Positions 29,756 to 39,042 of a DNA stretch of 64,000 nt are shown here, piece after piece (within the stretch, counting starts at the first letter, position 1; each line of letters begins with the position of its first letter). The notes under the pieces were generated by a model. The model worked only from the letters and a program-made list of their open reading frames with translations. It made no database searches and was not told the origin of the DNA. The position numbers and the translations under genes are program-made. Origin of the DNA: Methanocellales archaeon (GTDB taxonomy: Archaea > Halobacteriota > UBA148 > JAUWXC01); contig JASEEY010000003.1 in NCBI GenBank assembly GCA_030018435.1, positions 34,950-98,949 of the forward strand, given 5' to 3'.

Positions 29756-30478
29756 ATGATCCACATCGGCTGTTGTGGCTTCCCTGTAAGGAAGGAGGAG
29801 TATTTTAAGAAGTTTGGGCTCGTTGAGGTTCAGAGCACCTTTTACAAATTACCAGAGGGGGAGACTGCTGAACGATGGAGAAAAGATGCGCCAGAGAATT
29901 TTGTATTCACGATCAAAGGCTGGCAACTCATCACTCATATGCCCACGAGTCCTACGTACAGGAGGGCAGGGCTGAGCGTCCCTGATGACAAAAAAGACAT
30001 GTACGGATTTTTTCGACCCACTGATGAGGTGTTCAACGCATGGGAAAGGACAAAAGATGTCTGCAAGATTTTAGATGCAAACATCGTCGTGCTCCAATGT
30101 CCGCCATCATTCGCACCGACCAATAAAAACATGGAAAATATGCATGCCTTCTTTTCTGCCATCAAGAGGAATGGAATGCGAATAGCATGGGAGCCCAGGG
30201 GTAAGTGGGATGATGTGACGATCAAAAAGCTATGTGAAAAGCTAGACTTAATCAACGTCGTCGATCCTTTTGCGAGAAAACCTGCATATGAGCAAGACAT
30301 CACATACTTCAGATTGCACGGCTCGCCACCAGGTAAGAGGATGTATCATTATAAATACAGCACGAAGGATTTGAAACGCTTGGCGCAGATGTGCCAGTCA
30401 TATAGGGAAGTTTACTGCCTGTTTAACAACATCCATATGCTTGGGGATGCGCTGTTATTCCAAAAAATGGTGAAATAA
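29756..30478 (+). CDS. DUF72 domain-containing protein
   Basis: MIHIGCCGFPVRKEEYFKKFGLVEVQSTFYKLP; FRLHGSPP. Confidence 0.8.
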   Translation: MIHIGCCGFPVRKEEYFKKFGLVEVQSTFYKLPEGETAERWRKDAPENFVFTIKGWQLITHMPTSPTYRRAGLSVPDDKKDMYGFFRPTDEVFNAWERTKDVCKILDANIVVLQCPPSFAPTNKNMENMHAFFSAIKRNGMRIAWEPRGKWDDVTIKKLCEKLDLINVVDPFARKPAYEQDITYFRLHGSPPGKRMYHYKYSTKDLKRLAQMCQSYREVYCLFNNIHMLGDALLFQKMVK

Positions 30479-31054
30479 TTACTCATCCTCTTTATAACTG
30501 TCATCGCCGACCATGGCAGCGTTTATTGAATCCAAACCATCAATCCATTCGGCAACGCATCCTGGTGACAACTCCCTGTTGAACTCGAATGGTTGGCCTG
30601 CAAGTATCTTCGCCCCTGCTTGGCTGATCAATCCCAACGCAGTCTTCTCATCTCCTCTTTTTTCTGCTTCTACCGCCCTCTCAATCAGGTCACCAATGGG
30701 GCCTGATTCGTACTTGCCCTCAACATAACATTGACATGAGCCGAAAACACCGACCAGCGATGATTGAATCGATTGAATCATCATGTCTATGTCCTCGCTG
30801 ATGGGTTCTACTCTGGCAAGGGTTATCGTTTCTATCTGTTTGATGGCATCCAGCGCTTCCTCTGCGGAGAGCTTGCCTTTTTCAAACTTGTTCGCGATTT
30901 TTAAACATGCCAGCACCACATCCTCCTCCATGTTGACGAAGATTGTGGTATCAGGCGCATTCTTTGGGTCTGCAAGGCTGAAGCTACTTTCCCTTGCCCG
31001 TGCGATCCAGTTGTTCCAGCGCTCCTTGGTGTAGTGTTCGATTTGCTCTGCCAT
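30479..31054 (-). CDS. DUF2150-type hypothetical protein
   Basis: MAEQIEHYTKERWNNWIARARESSFSLADPKNAPDTTIFVNMEEDVVLACLKI. Confidence 0.65.
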   Translation of the reverse strand: MAEQIEHYTKERWNNWIARARESSFSLADPKNAPDTTIFVNMEEDVVLACLKIANKFEKGKLSAEEALDAIKQIETITLARVEPISEDIDMMIQSIQSSLVGVFGSCQCYVEGKYESGPIGDLIERAVEAEKRGDEKTALGLISQAGAKILAGQPFEFNRELSPGCVAEWIDGLDSINAAMVGDDSYKEDE

Positions 31055-31119
31055 ATTCGATTTAATCATACTCCCATCGCATTAAAACATTTACGATAGG
31101 AGAACATACATCCTTAACA

Positions 31120-32223
31120 ATGGCCCAGAGTAGGTGTCAGATATGTGGAGAGCGTGAGCTCGTATCCAGTGCACTCGGCGCGTGTGCAGATTGTATCAGA
31201 GATAAAACCAAGAGAGCGTTGCCCTTCATCAGGGAGGCGCATATACGGAGCAGAATTCAATTTGGATTACCTCTAGAGCCCCCCAAGCATGGCGTTAGAT
31301 GTGGACTTTGTGTGAATGAGTGTAGGATTTCTCCAGGTGAAAGGGGATACTGTGGCCTAAGGACCAACAAGGACGGAAAACTCGTCCACCTTGGTGGAAC
31401 GTCAGAAAAGGGAATTGTCCAATGCTATTATGACCCTTTACCAACGAATTGCGTCGCCGCCAACGTGTGTCCAGGTGGAACTGGCGCTGGCTATCCAAGA
31501 TTCTCTCACAGTAAAAGTGGACCTGAGTATGGCTATCATAACCTTGCAGTGTTTTATGGCGCATGTTCCTTTGACTGTCTTTTCTGCCAGAATTGGCATT
31601 ACAGGGAGATGGCCTCTCACCTAACGCCAACCATGTCAGCGAGAGAACTTGCAAGCCAGGTCGATGAAAAAACGTCTTGCATATGCTTTTTTGGAGGCGA
31701 TCCCACGCCGCAATTGCCGCATGCAATCGAAACGTCTGAAGTGGCACTCAAGGATGCAGAAGACATACTCAGAATCTGCTGGGAGTCCAATGGAACGATG
31801 TCTCTTCCTTTGCTGAAGAGAATTGCAAAATTGTCGCTGGACACAGGAGGAAACATCAAGTTCGACCTCAAGGTATGGGATGAGGATTTGCACAAGGCGC
31901 TATGTAGCGTGACAAACGCGAGGACACTCGAAAATTTTAGATGGCTGGCTGAGTACGGCAAACAGCGTCCAGATCCCCCTTTCTTGACTGCCAGCACCTT
32001 GCTCATACCGGGCTACGTCGATGTCAAAGAGGTCACCAACATCGCGAAATTCATCGCCGATCTAAACCCAGGTATACCATACTCGCTGTTAGCGTTCTAC
32101 CCTCAATTTTACATGGATGACTTGCCCACGACGTCTCGCAAGCACGCTGAGAGATGCATCGAAGCGGCAAGAAAAGCGGGACTACAAAATATCAGATTAG
32201 GAAATGTGCATTTACTACGCTAA
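31120..32223 (+). CDS. Radical SAM protein, PFL-activase-like
   Basis: FYGACSFDCLFCQNWHY CX3CX2C; additional Cys clusters at N-terminus. Confidence 0.8.
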   Translation: MAQSRCQICGERELVSSALGACADCIRDKTKRALPFIREAHIRSRIQFGLPLEPPKHGVRCGLCVNECRISPGERGYCGLRTNKDGKLVHLGGTSEKGIVQCYYDPLPTNCVAANVCPGGTGAGYPRFSHSKSGPEYGYHNLAVFYGACSFDCLFCQNWHYREMASHLTPTMSARELASQVDEKTSCICFFGGDPTPQLPHAIETSEVALKDAEDILRICWESNGTMSLPLLKRIAKLSLDTGGNIKFDLKVWDEDLHKALCSVTNARTLENFRWLAEYGKQRPDPPFLTASTLLIPGYVDVKEVTNIAKFIADLNPGIPYSLLAFYPQFYMDDLPTTSRKHAERCIEAARKAGLQNIRLGNVHLLR

Positions 32224-32615
32224 AGGGAGTTCAGAAACGTCTCCCTCCACTGTCTGGCTTTCTGCACGATTTCTGATGGCAATTTCGCGTCCACACTTCT
32301 ATCAATCCTTTTTCCGGCATGCGGGCGTGGTACACTTGAATCAGGACCTATGTCTCCTCTAAGGATGTGTTCCAGTTCGTGTGCAAAAACCTCGATTAAG
32401 ACCTCAACAGGAGGGTTATGTGCCAAAACTCTGGAGTTGAAAAATATCACCCATTTCTGTTCACCCCTGACATCGGTCAGCGTGTGAATCCTTCCAAAAA
32501 CGACTCTGCGCTTCGTCATGGTCATTTTGAGCATATCGACGGAGATCTTGCGATCGCGCAACTCGGGATAAAAACCAAACGCAATTTGAAATGCAGATTG
32601 TAAGTTATTTATCAC
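32220..32615 (-). CDS. HExxH metallopeptidase-like protein
   Basis: EVFAHELEHILRGD motif; GTG start at 32615 avoids overlap with the divergent gene. Confidence 0.5.
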   Translation of the reverse strand: MINNLQSAFQIAFGFYPELRDRKISVDMLKMTMTKRRVVFGRIHTLTDVRGEQKWVIFFNSRVLAHNPPVEVLIEVFAHELEHILRGDIGPDSSVPRPHAGKRIDRSVDAKLPSEIVQKARQWRETFLNSL

Positions 32616-32630
32616 AATAGCCCTTATGGT

Positions 32631-33578
32631 GTGGATGATATAAAAGTTGGTGATTTTGTGGACATCTACGATGTGATAATTATCGGCGCTGGCCCAGCTG
32701 GATTGACCGCTGGAATGTACTGCGCACGGGCAAATTTGACAACGTTGATCTTTGGTGATATGTACGACTCGCAACTTGCGAAGGCAGGATTGATCGAAAA
32801 TTATCCTGGATTTCCAGAAGGTATCCAAGGCATTGAGTTAGCCGAAAGGATGAGTCAGCAGGCCAAGAAATATGGTGCAATCATTAAACCCAATTTTGTA
32901 AAACAAATTAAGAAAACGGATGATGTCTTTACCGTCACTACAGACGACGGTGTGGTCAATGCTAGGTCGGTGATATTGTGTATGGGCGCGCGCCATAGGG
33001 AGCTGGAAATTCCTGGAGCAAGAGAATTCTATGGTAAAGGTGTATCCTATTGCGCGATATGCGACGGTGCTCTCTTCAAAGGCAAAAATGTCGTGGTTGT
33101 CGGATATGGAAATGACGCAGCAAAGGCGGCATTATATCTTTCCGGTATCTGCAACAAGGTGACTATGCTTTGTGTTTATGACTCGCTTAGATGTGAATCT
33201 GTATACCTTCAGCGCTTAGAGGGAGCAAAGAACGTGAATATTTTATATGACGTTTCTGTTAAATCCATCAAGGGCAAAACCAGCGTGGAAGAAGTACAAT
33301 TTAGTATCAATGACAGCTCGAAAATGCTGCCCACAGATGCGGTTTTCGTCGAATATGGTACAATGCCAAATTCCGTTCTCGCCATATATCTCGGTTTAGA
33401 GTTGACGAAAAACGGCTTCATCGTCGCTAACAGACGTCTGGAAACGAACGTTACAGGAGTTTTTGCCGCCGGAGACGTCACCGGAGGGCGGAGGCAGATA
33501 GCAACTGCTGTGGGAGAAGGTTCTTCAGCAGGAATCAGTGCTATAGGTTACATCAAGAAGTCCACACCGTTAACTTAA
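32631..33578 (+). CDS. Thioredoxin reductase-like FAD-dependent oxidoreductase
   Basis: DVIIIGAGPAGLTAGMYCARANL, SYCAICDGALFKGKNVVVVG, FAAGDVTGGRRQIATAVGEGS. Confidence 0.88.
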   Translation: MDDIKVGDFVDIYDVIIIGAGPAGLTAGMYCARANLTTLIFGDMYDSQLAKAGLIENYPGFPEGIQGIELAERMSQQAKKYGAIIKPNFVKQIKKTDDVFTVTTDDGVVNARSVILCMGARHRELEIPGAREFYGKGVSYCAICDGALFKGKNVVVVGYGNDAAKAALYLSGICNKVTMLCVYDSLRCESVYLQRLEGAKNVNILYDVSVKSIKGKTSVEEVQFSINDSSKMLPTDAVFVEYGTMPNSVLAIYLGLELTKNGFIVANRRLETNVTGVFAAGDVTGGRRQIATAVGEGSSAGISAIGYIKKSTPLT

Positions 33579-33607
33579 AATAAGATTTTAAACACACATA
33601 ATACTGT

Positions 33608-33811
33608 AGCCGATGCGAGCAAGAGAGAGATTCATCCCCTAAGGAGAAGGGTCGAAGATATTCCTGAGGAATATCTTCTTAAGAAAATGTTCTTCAAGAA
33701 CATTTTCGAGTTCGAATCGCTCATCCCATAAATTGGGATTAGTTTAAGGACGGAAATAAAACACCTTAGGACGTGATTGATAAACGAATCTCTTTGCAAA
33801 TCGGGTCGGCT
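33608..33811 (+). ncRNA. Candidate structured non-coding RNA, unassigned family
   Basis: Nested complementarity: AGCCGA(33608)/TCGGCT(33806), GAGATTC(33627)/GAATCTC(33786), CCTAAGG(33638)/CCTTAGG(33764), plus two perfect internal hairpins; upstream AT-rich TATA-like stretch and downstream oligo-T; no ORF. Confidence 0.5.
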
Positions 33812-33840
33812 GCGTGTTTTTATTTTGATGCGGAGCAGAT

Positions 33841-34224
33841 ATGGCTGAACAAATTCGGCAAGATGTGTTGGACAATATAATGTGGTGTGCCTTTGCTATC
33901 GCTGGTTTCAACCTAGAGCAGGACCTGAATTTGAAAATGGGTTATGCTCAACAGGTGAACAAGGAATACCACACCCTGAGGAACAAGATGAAAGCGGGAA
34001 ATCTGAGCGCTGAAGAGGTCAGAGCAGCGGTTGAACAGCTTAAGCCAGAGATTGCGAATAAGGTAGCCAGCAGGCAGGATTTAAGCGACGAAATGGCTGA
34101 GAAGTTAATTGCAAGAATTCCATCCACACTCGACCAGGTTGCCAATCTTCTTGCAGACGAGCGAGATCTGGACATCCAGGTGCGCATGACATTTGAGCGT
34201 CATGCAGAACCAACCTCTACCTAA
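33841..34224 (+). CDS. Hypothetical protein, 127 aa, helical
   Basis: Open frame MAEQIRQDVLDNIMWCAFAIAGFNLEQDLN... Confidence 0.55.
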   Translation: MAEQIRQDVLDNIMWCAFAIAGFNLEQDLNLKMGYAQQVNKEYHTLRNKMKAGNLSAEEVRAAVEQLKPEIANKVASRQDLSDEMAEKLIARIPSTLDQVANLLADERDLDIQVRMTFERHAEPTST

Positions 34225-34931
34225 CCGCTTTTTATAAACTTGAGGTAGTCTCTGAGCACGTTACATATCTGGCAGGTAAAGATCAAATCGAAGAGGATGG
34301 CAATGATACCAGATAAGAAGATGGCATCAGTAAGCCCGGCTCCGCCAATGGAGACGAAGACTGGCTCGTTTGGTATCCATAGTAATATTTGGTGAAAGTG
34401 AAACAGGTCGGCGCCTATTAACATGCCGAGAGTGCCGCACACATAAGTCATCAGTGCAGTGTTGTACTTATGAATCCTTGGATCCCTTCTCAATACAAAG
34501 GCGATAGCTGCAGCGAGCATCGGTGGGATCGCAAAGAACCGAACAATGATACCTATCTCGGGATCGAAATGGGTGTAAAGAGATGCAACAATGGCGACAA
34601 TTCCCGTTATCAGCGCTGTTTCCCCAAGAGGCAAACGCTTTTGTACCAGTATTTTAACCGAAACGATGAGGGGCATGCCAACCCCTATGATGTGGAATCC
34701 TATGACCTTGTTGTGAATTTCCATGATGGCGATGTTCATCAACTCAGGGCGCATCGCCAAGGTTGAGGAATAGCTAAATAGGGGAAAAGCGATGAGCAAT
34801 ATCAGCTCTGAAAAAGTGAATCCCACCTGATAGAAGTATAGTGCTAGCAATTCTATTGCCATCAAAATGACGAATATCATTATAAAAAGTTCGAGAAATG
34901 TGAAGTCGTTGTAAAAGATGAAGCTATGCAT
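34221..34931 (-). CDS. DUF1614-like multi-TM membrane protein
   Basis: Multiple hydrophobic segments; VSIGGAGLTDAIFLSGIIAILFDL. Confidence 0.6.
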   Translation of the reverse strand: MHSFIFYNDFTFLELFIMIFVILMAIELLALYFYQVGFTFSELILLIAFPLFSYSSTLAMRPELMNIAIMEIHNKVIGFHIIGVGMPLIVSVKILVQKRLPLGETALITGIVAIVASLYTHFDPEIGIIVRFFAIPPMLAAAIAFVLRRDPRIHKYNTALMTYVCGTLGMLIGADLFHFHQILLWIPNEPVFVSIGGAGLTDAIFLSGIIAILFDLIFTCQICNVLRDYLKFIKSG

Positions 34932-34985
34932 ATTCCTTAATAACGTTTATCTTCATAAAAAGGTAACTTAACAGAGCCTTAGAAA

Positions 34986-35112
34986 GCGGGGGTTGCCAAG
35001 TCTGGCCAACAACCTTTTTGCAAGCAAAAAGCTTGACCAAAAGTTGGCTAAAGGCGCAGCGTTCAGGGCGCTGTCCCGTAGGGGTTCGAGGGTTCAAATC
35101 CCTTCCCCCGCA
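34986..35112 (+). tRNA. tRNA-Leu(CAG) with about 42-nt insertion in D-loop
   Basis: GCGGGGG/CCCCCGC acceptor, GCC/GGC D-stem, CAGCG-TTCAGGG-CGCTG anticodon arm, variable arm, GAGGG-TTCAAAT-CCCTT T-arm; D-loop expanded. Confidence 0.85.
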
Positions 35113-35140
35113 CCTTTTTCTTTAGAAAAGAAAAAGCTGC

Positions 35141-35192
35141 ACCAAAAAGAAATACCAAAAAGAAATACCAAAAAGAAATACCAAAAAGAAAT
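35141..35192. repeat. 13-bp tandem repeat, 4 perfect copies of ACCAAAAAGAAAT
   Basis: 35141-35153, 35154-35166, 35167-35179, 35180-35192. Confidence 0.95.
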
Positions 35193-35200
35193 CCTGTTCG

Positions 35201-35557
35201 TCAACGAATTTCTAGACCGATTCTGGCGCAAGTATACCTTGTAAACATAACTATCGCCAGAGTTAATGCTATGATCAGCGCTACCACAATGACCATCTCC
35301 GTTATTTCCACCGCCTCTACCCCAAATACGAGTACTTTTCGTACCATAGCAGTTAATCCTGCGCCCAGTATCATCCGTATGTCGACCTGTTCTTCCCTTA
35401 TAAAGACGGCGGCGGTCTGCAGCAATTCGACGATGATTATGGCGATAAACAAGTCCCTGAGCATCAGCAGTATGACCAACATCGCATTCTCCGATTCAAA
35501 AATTCCTGACAGATCCCTTCCTACGTAAAGGAACGAAGTAAATGCCATTGCGATCAA
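35201..35557 (-). CDS. PsiE-family membrane protein
   Basis: MLVILLMLRDLFIAIIIVELLQTAAVFIREEQVDIRMILGAGLTAMVRKVLVF; start uncertain. Confidence 0.6.
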   Translation of the reverse strand: MIAMAFTSFLYVGRDLSGIFESENAMLVILLMLRDLFIAIIIVELLQTAAVFIREEQVDIRMILGAGLTAMVRKVLVFGVEAVEITEMVIVVALIIALTLAIVMFTRYTCARIGLEIR

Positions 35558-35597
35558 GAATACAGCGATTATAATGTAGACCCATTCGTTTTAATCC

Positions 35598-37025
35598 TTA
35601 TAAACAATTTACGGAGCGCCTTAGTACACACTTCTCGCCCGGAATCTCTAACGGATACTCGCCGGTCACACACGCCAAGCACAAATCCTCTGCGGGAATT
35701 CCAATGGATTTGACCAGTCCGTCGATGCTGATGTGCCCTAGTGAATCGGCGCCAAGTGCTAACATGACGCCATCAATGCTCTTGTGAGCTGCTATTAATT
35801 CCTCACGTGTTGCCATATCTATCCCGAAATAGCAAGGAGCTATGATGGGAGGACTTCCTATTCTTAAGTGCACTTCTTTCGCACCGGCACTACGTATTAA
35901 ATCAACGATCCTCTTTGATGTGGTACCCCTGACGATACTATCATCGATTAACGCTACCCTCTTACCCACGATGTTCGACCTGATGGCGTTTAGCTTTAGC
36001 CGTACTGCTATCTCTCTTATTTCTTGACTTGGCATGATGAACGTCCGCCCCACGTAGCGGTTCTTCATCAGTCCTTCTATATAATCCAAACCAGATTTTA
36101 TGGAATAGCCGATGGCGAAGGTGATGCCAGAATCTGGCACAGGACATATCACATCGGCCTTTTTGTCATGTTCATCTACCAACGTCTCCCCTATCATGCG
36201 TCTTATATCGTATACGAGTTTTCCATCCATAATGGAGTCGGGCCTTGCAAAATACGTGTATTCAAAAAAGCAATGTGCAGCATTCTTAGAGCGAAAGATC
36301 TGTTGACTCTTAAGTTTGCCATCCTTCAAAATCACAAGTTCCCCAGGGCGTACATCTCTGATGGGCGCTCCGCCTAACACATCTATTGCAGCGCTTTCAG
36401 AGGCAACGATGTATCCTCTGTCTATCTTACCGATGCACAGTGGTTTTATTCCTAATGGATCCCTGATCGCCGCCACCGCGCCATCGACGAGAAGCGTTAG
36501 CGAATATGATCCCACTAGGCGTTGCATCAAGCTCCTAACTGCATCATCAAAGTCAGATTTGATCAATTCCTTGACAAGCAAATATGCGATCACTTCGGTA
36601 TCGGATTCAGTCGTAAAAATTCGCCCTTCTGCCTCCAACTCCGCCCTTAACTCCTTGGAATTGACCAGATTGCCATTATGCGCGATTGCGATAGTCCCGT
36701 CTTTATACTTGATTAACAACGGCTGACTATTTTCAATTCTAGATGCGCCTGTAGTCGAATACCTGACATGCCCGATGCCAAGAGAGCCCGGTAACTTGTT
36801 CAATCTTTTTGTGTTAAATACCTCGGATACCAAACCCATCTCTTTGATGAGGTGTGCACGCTCGCCGTCAAAGGTGGCGATGCCAGCCGATTCCTGCCCC
36901 CTATGTTGGAGAGCATACAGCGCATAATAAATATACAGAGCGGCTAGCTTCTCTTGAGGGGTTATCGAAATTCCCACCACACCGCATCCGTCTTTCAATA
37001 TATGCCACCTTTCAATATATGTCAC
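35598..37025 (-). CDS. purF: Amidophosphoribosyltransferase
   Basis: DGCGVVGIS Ntn nucleophile region, LQHRGQESAGIA, VALIDDSIVRGTTSKRIV PRPP loop. Confidence 0.93.
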   Translation of the reverse strand: MTYIERWHILKDGCGVVGISITPQEKLAALYIYYALYALQHRGQESAGIATFDGERAHLIKEMGLVSEVFNTKRLNKLPGSLGIGHVRYSTTGASRIENSQPLLIKYKDGTIAIAHNGNLVNSKELRAELEAEGRIFTTESDTEVIAYLLVKELIKSDFDDAVRSLMQRLVGSYSLTLLVDGAVAAIRDPLGIKPLCIGKIDRGYIVASESAAIDVLGGAPIRDVRPGELVILKDGKLKSQQIFRSKNAAHCFFEYTYFARPDSIMDGKLVYDIRRMIGETLVDEHDKKADVICPVPDSGITFAIGYSIKSGLDYIEGLMKNRYVGRTFIMPSQEIREIAVRLKLNAIRSNIVGKRVALIDDSIVRGTTSKRIVDLIRSAGAKEVHLRIGSPPIIAPCYFGIDMATREELIAAHKSIDGVMLALGADSLGHISIDGLVKSIGIPAEDLCLACVTGEYPLEIPGEKCVLRRSVNCL

Positions 37026-37032
37026 CCATCCC

Positions 37033-37215
37033 TTATGTCTTAGAAAATTTAACTACTTTTCTCATCCAACTATATTTCCGTCTTTTGCTCGTCTTTCCGA
37101 ACCCACATGAAGCGCATTGCTTCTTGTTAATATTGTATGAGACGTTGCCACAACGCCTACATTTGATGTGCGTCCTTTTTTGTCTTTTCCCCATTGATGG
37201 CGTTCCCTTCGTCAT
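37033..37215 (-). CDS. rpl37e: Ribosomal protein L37e
   Basis: [50 protein letters not shown]. Confidence 0.92.
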   Translation of the reverse strand: MTKGTPSMGKRQKRTHIKCRRCGNVSYNINKKQCASCGFGKTSKRRKYSWMRKVVKFSKT

Positions 37216-37227
37216 TGTCCTTTTCTC

Positions 37228-37461
<234 letters not shown>

Positions 37462-37521
37462 TTATTTTAACCAATAATTTTATTTTTAATCACGTTTTAC
37501 GTCTATCGAGAAATAATACTT

Positions 37522-38022
37522 TTGGGTGAGAGGGTGAGGATCAAAACTAGGCATCATTTGAGAGACGATATCAGGGAAAAACTAGTGAATCAATTAAAAT
37601 CCACATTTGGTTCAGAGATTGAGCAGCTTTTCACTGGTAAAAAGTTTGAGATTGCTGAAACCGATGATGAATACGATATCATATTTGTGGACAATGAGCC
37701 AGTCCTATTTATGATCGGTGAAAAAGTTTTTCCAACCGTCAAGGGGGCACTAAAACTAAAATCGAAAAGAAATAGAGTCGTCGTGGATGTGGGCGCTATC
37801 AGGGCGATATCCAAGGGTGCGGATGTCATGTGTCCTGGTATTGTGGATGCAGACATAGAAATACAAAAAGGGGACTTCGTCATCATAGTAGATGAGGTAC
37901 ATAACAAACCCCTCGCAATAGGGAGGGCATTGATCTCAGGGGAAGATATGATGGGAGATAAGGGCAAGGCAATCAAATCAATCCATTACGTTGGCGATAG
38001 TATGTGGAAACTTGAGGTCTGA
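37522..38022 (+). CDS. PUA-domain RNA-binding protein (MCT-1-like)
   Basis: VVVDVGAIRAISKGADVMCPGIVDADIEIQKGDFVIIVDEVHNKPLAIGRAL. Confidence 0.75.
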   Translation: MGERVRIKTRHHLRDDIREKLVNQLKSTFGSEIEQLFTGKKFEIAETDDEYDIIFVDNEPVLFMIGEKVFPTVKGALKLKSKRNRVVVDVGAIRAISKGADVMCPGIVDADIEIQKGDFVIIVDEVHNKPLAIGRALISGEDMMGDKGKAIKSIHYVGDSMWKLEV

Positions 38023-38065
38023 TAGAAACAAGTTTAAATATATCTCGGCTATATGATAATGAAAG

Positions 38066-38449
38066 GTGATAATCGTGCCAAAAAGTTTTCTAGATAAACT
38101 AATTGGCCCTAAATCCAAGTTAGCTGAGGAGGAGTACACCGAGTTGGACCTAGGGCAGTATGAAGCAGTTTTGGAGGAAGCGCCAGCAGAGATGTATGTC
38201 AGAGTTGCGCAGTTAACGGGTTTAAACGAGCTTCCAGAGCTGAAGAAAGAGGTGTATGATGGAAATATCGCCATAATCGATATTTCGCTCATCAAAAACG
38301 ACAAGCTGACATCTGAGCGAGCAATTAAAGACCTTAAGCAGGTAGCTGCAGACGTCCGTGGAGATATCGCTGGCATCGGGGATGATTATGTGATGGTAAC
38401 GCCCATGTCAGTGAAGATCGACAGGACCAAGATCCCTGGTGGAAGATAG
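38066..38449 (+). CDS. SepF-like / DUF552 cell division protein
   Basis: YVRVAQLTGLNELPELKKEVYDGNIAIIDISLIKNDKLTSERAIKDLKQVAADVRGDIAGIGDDYVMVTP. Confidence 0.75.
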   Translation: MIIVPKSFLDKLIGPKSKLAEEEYTELDLGQYEAVLEEAPAEMYVRVAQLTGLNELPELKKEVYDGNIAIIDISLIKNDKLTSERAIKDLKQVAADVRGDIAGIGDDYVMVTPMSVKIDRTKIPGGR

Positions 38450-39042
38450 TGCCCCGCGAATTTGAGACGAAGAGCGTTTGCCCAATCTGTGGTGCAGAGC
38501 TCATTTTCCGCTGGCGTTCTGATGAGATTCCACATTTTGATGAGATCATGTGCATCAGCGCCACCTGTGAGTGCGGATTCAGATATGCTGACACGTTGAT
38601 TTTATCTGAGCAAGAGCCAGTTAGGTACGAGCTGATCGTATCATCTCCAGAAGACCTTAACGCAAGAGTTGTCCGGTCTACTTCAGGCACGATCAGGGTT
38701 CCAGAACTCGGTATGGATATTGAACCCGGCCCTGCATCAGAGTCCTTCGTGACGAACGTCGAGGGCGTTCTCGAACGCATCAAAAATGTAGTAAAGATGT
38801 CGAGAAAGTGGACCGACGATAAAGTCAAATTGAAGCGCATCGATGAAGTGCTGAACACAATAGAGAGCACGAAGTCAGGCGATGCGCATATCACCATCGT
38901 CATAGAAGACCCATTTGGAAATAGTGCCATCCTCTCCAAGCGTGCTACTAGTCGAAGTCTCACAAGGGAAGAGGCAGCCAAACTAAAAACCGGGATGATC
39001 GTGCTTGACACGGGGGCAGGGGACGTCCAACGTAGTTGCTGA
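38449..39042 (+). CDS. ZPR1-like zinc finger protein
   Basis: CPICGAELIFRWRSDEIPHFDEIMCISATCECGFRYAD...VLERIKNV. Confidence 0.8.
   Translation: MPREFETKSVCPICGAELIFRWRSDEIPHFDEIMCISATCECGFRYADTLILSEQEPVRYELIVSSPEDLNARVVRSTSGTIRVPELGMDIEPGPASESFVTNVEGVLERIKNVVKMSRKWTDDKVKLKRIDEVLNTIESTKSGDAHITIVIEDPFGNSAILSKRATSRSLTREEAAKLKTGMIVLDTGAGDVQRSC

Noticed and set aside
33700-33731. GTTCGAATC resembling a tRNA T-loop in the candidate ncRNA
   Set aside because: Flanking bases do not form a proper T-stem and no matching acceptor or anticodon arm could be built, so I did not call a tRNA.
35598-37025. Checked PurF for the same glutaminase residue loss as CarA
   Set aside because: The Ntn nucleophile region (KDGCGVVG) is present, so loss of glutaminase residues is not a general feature here.
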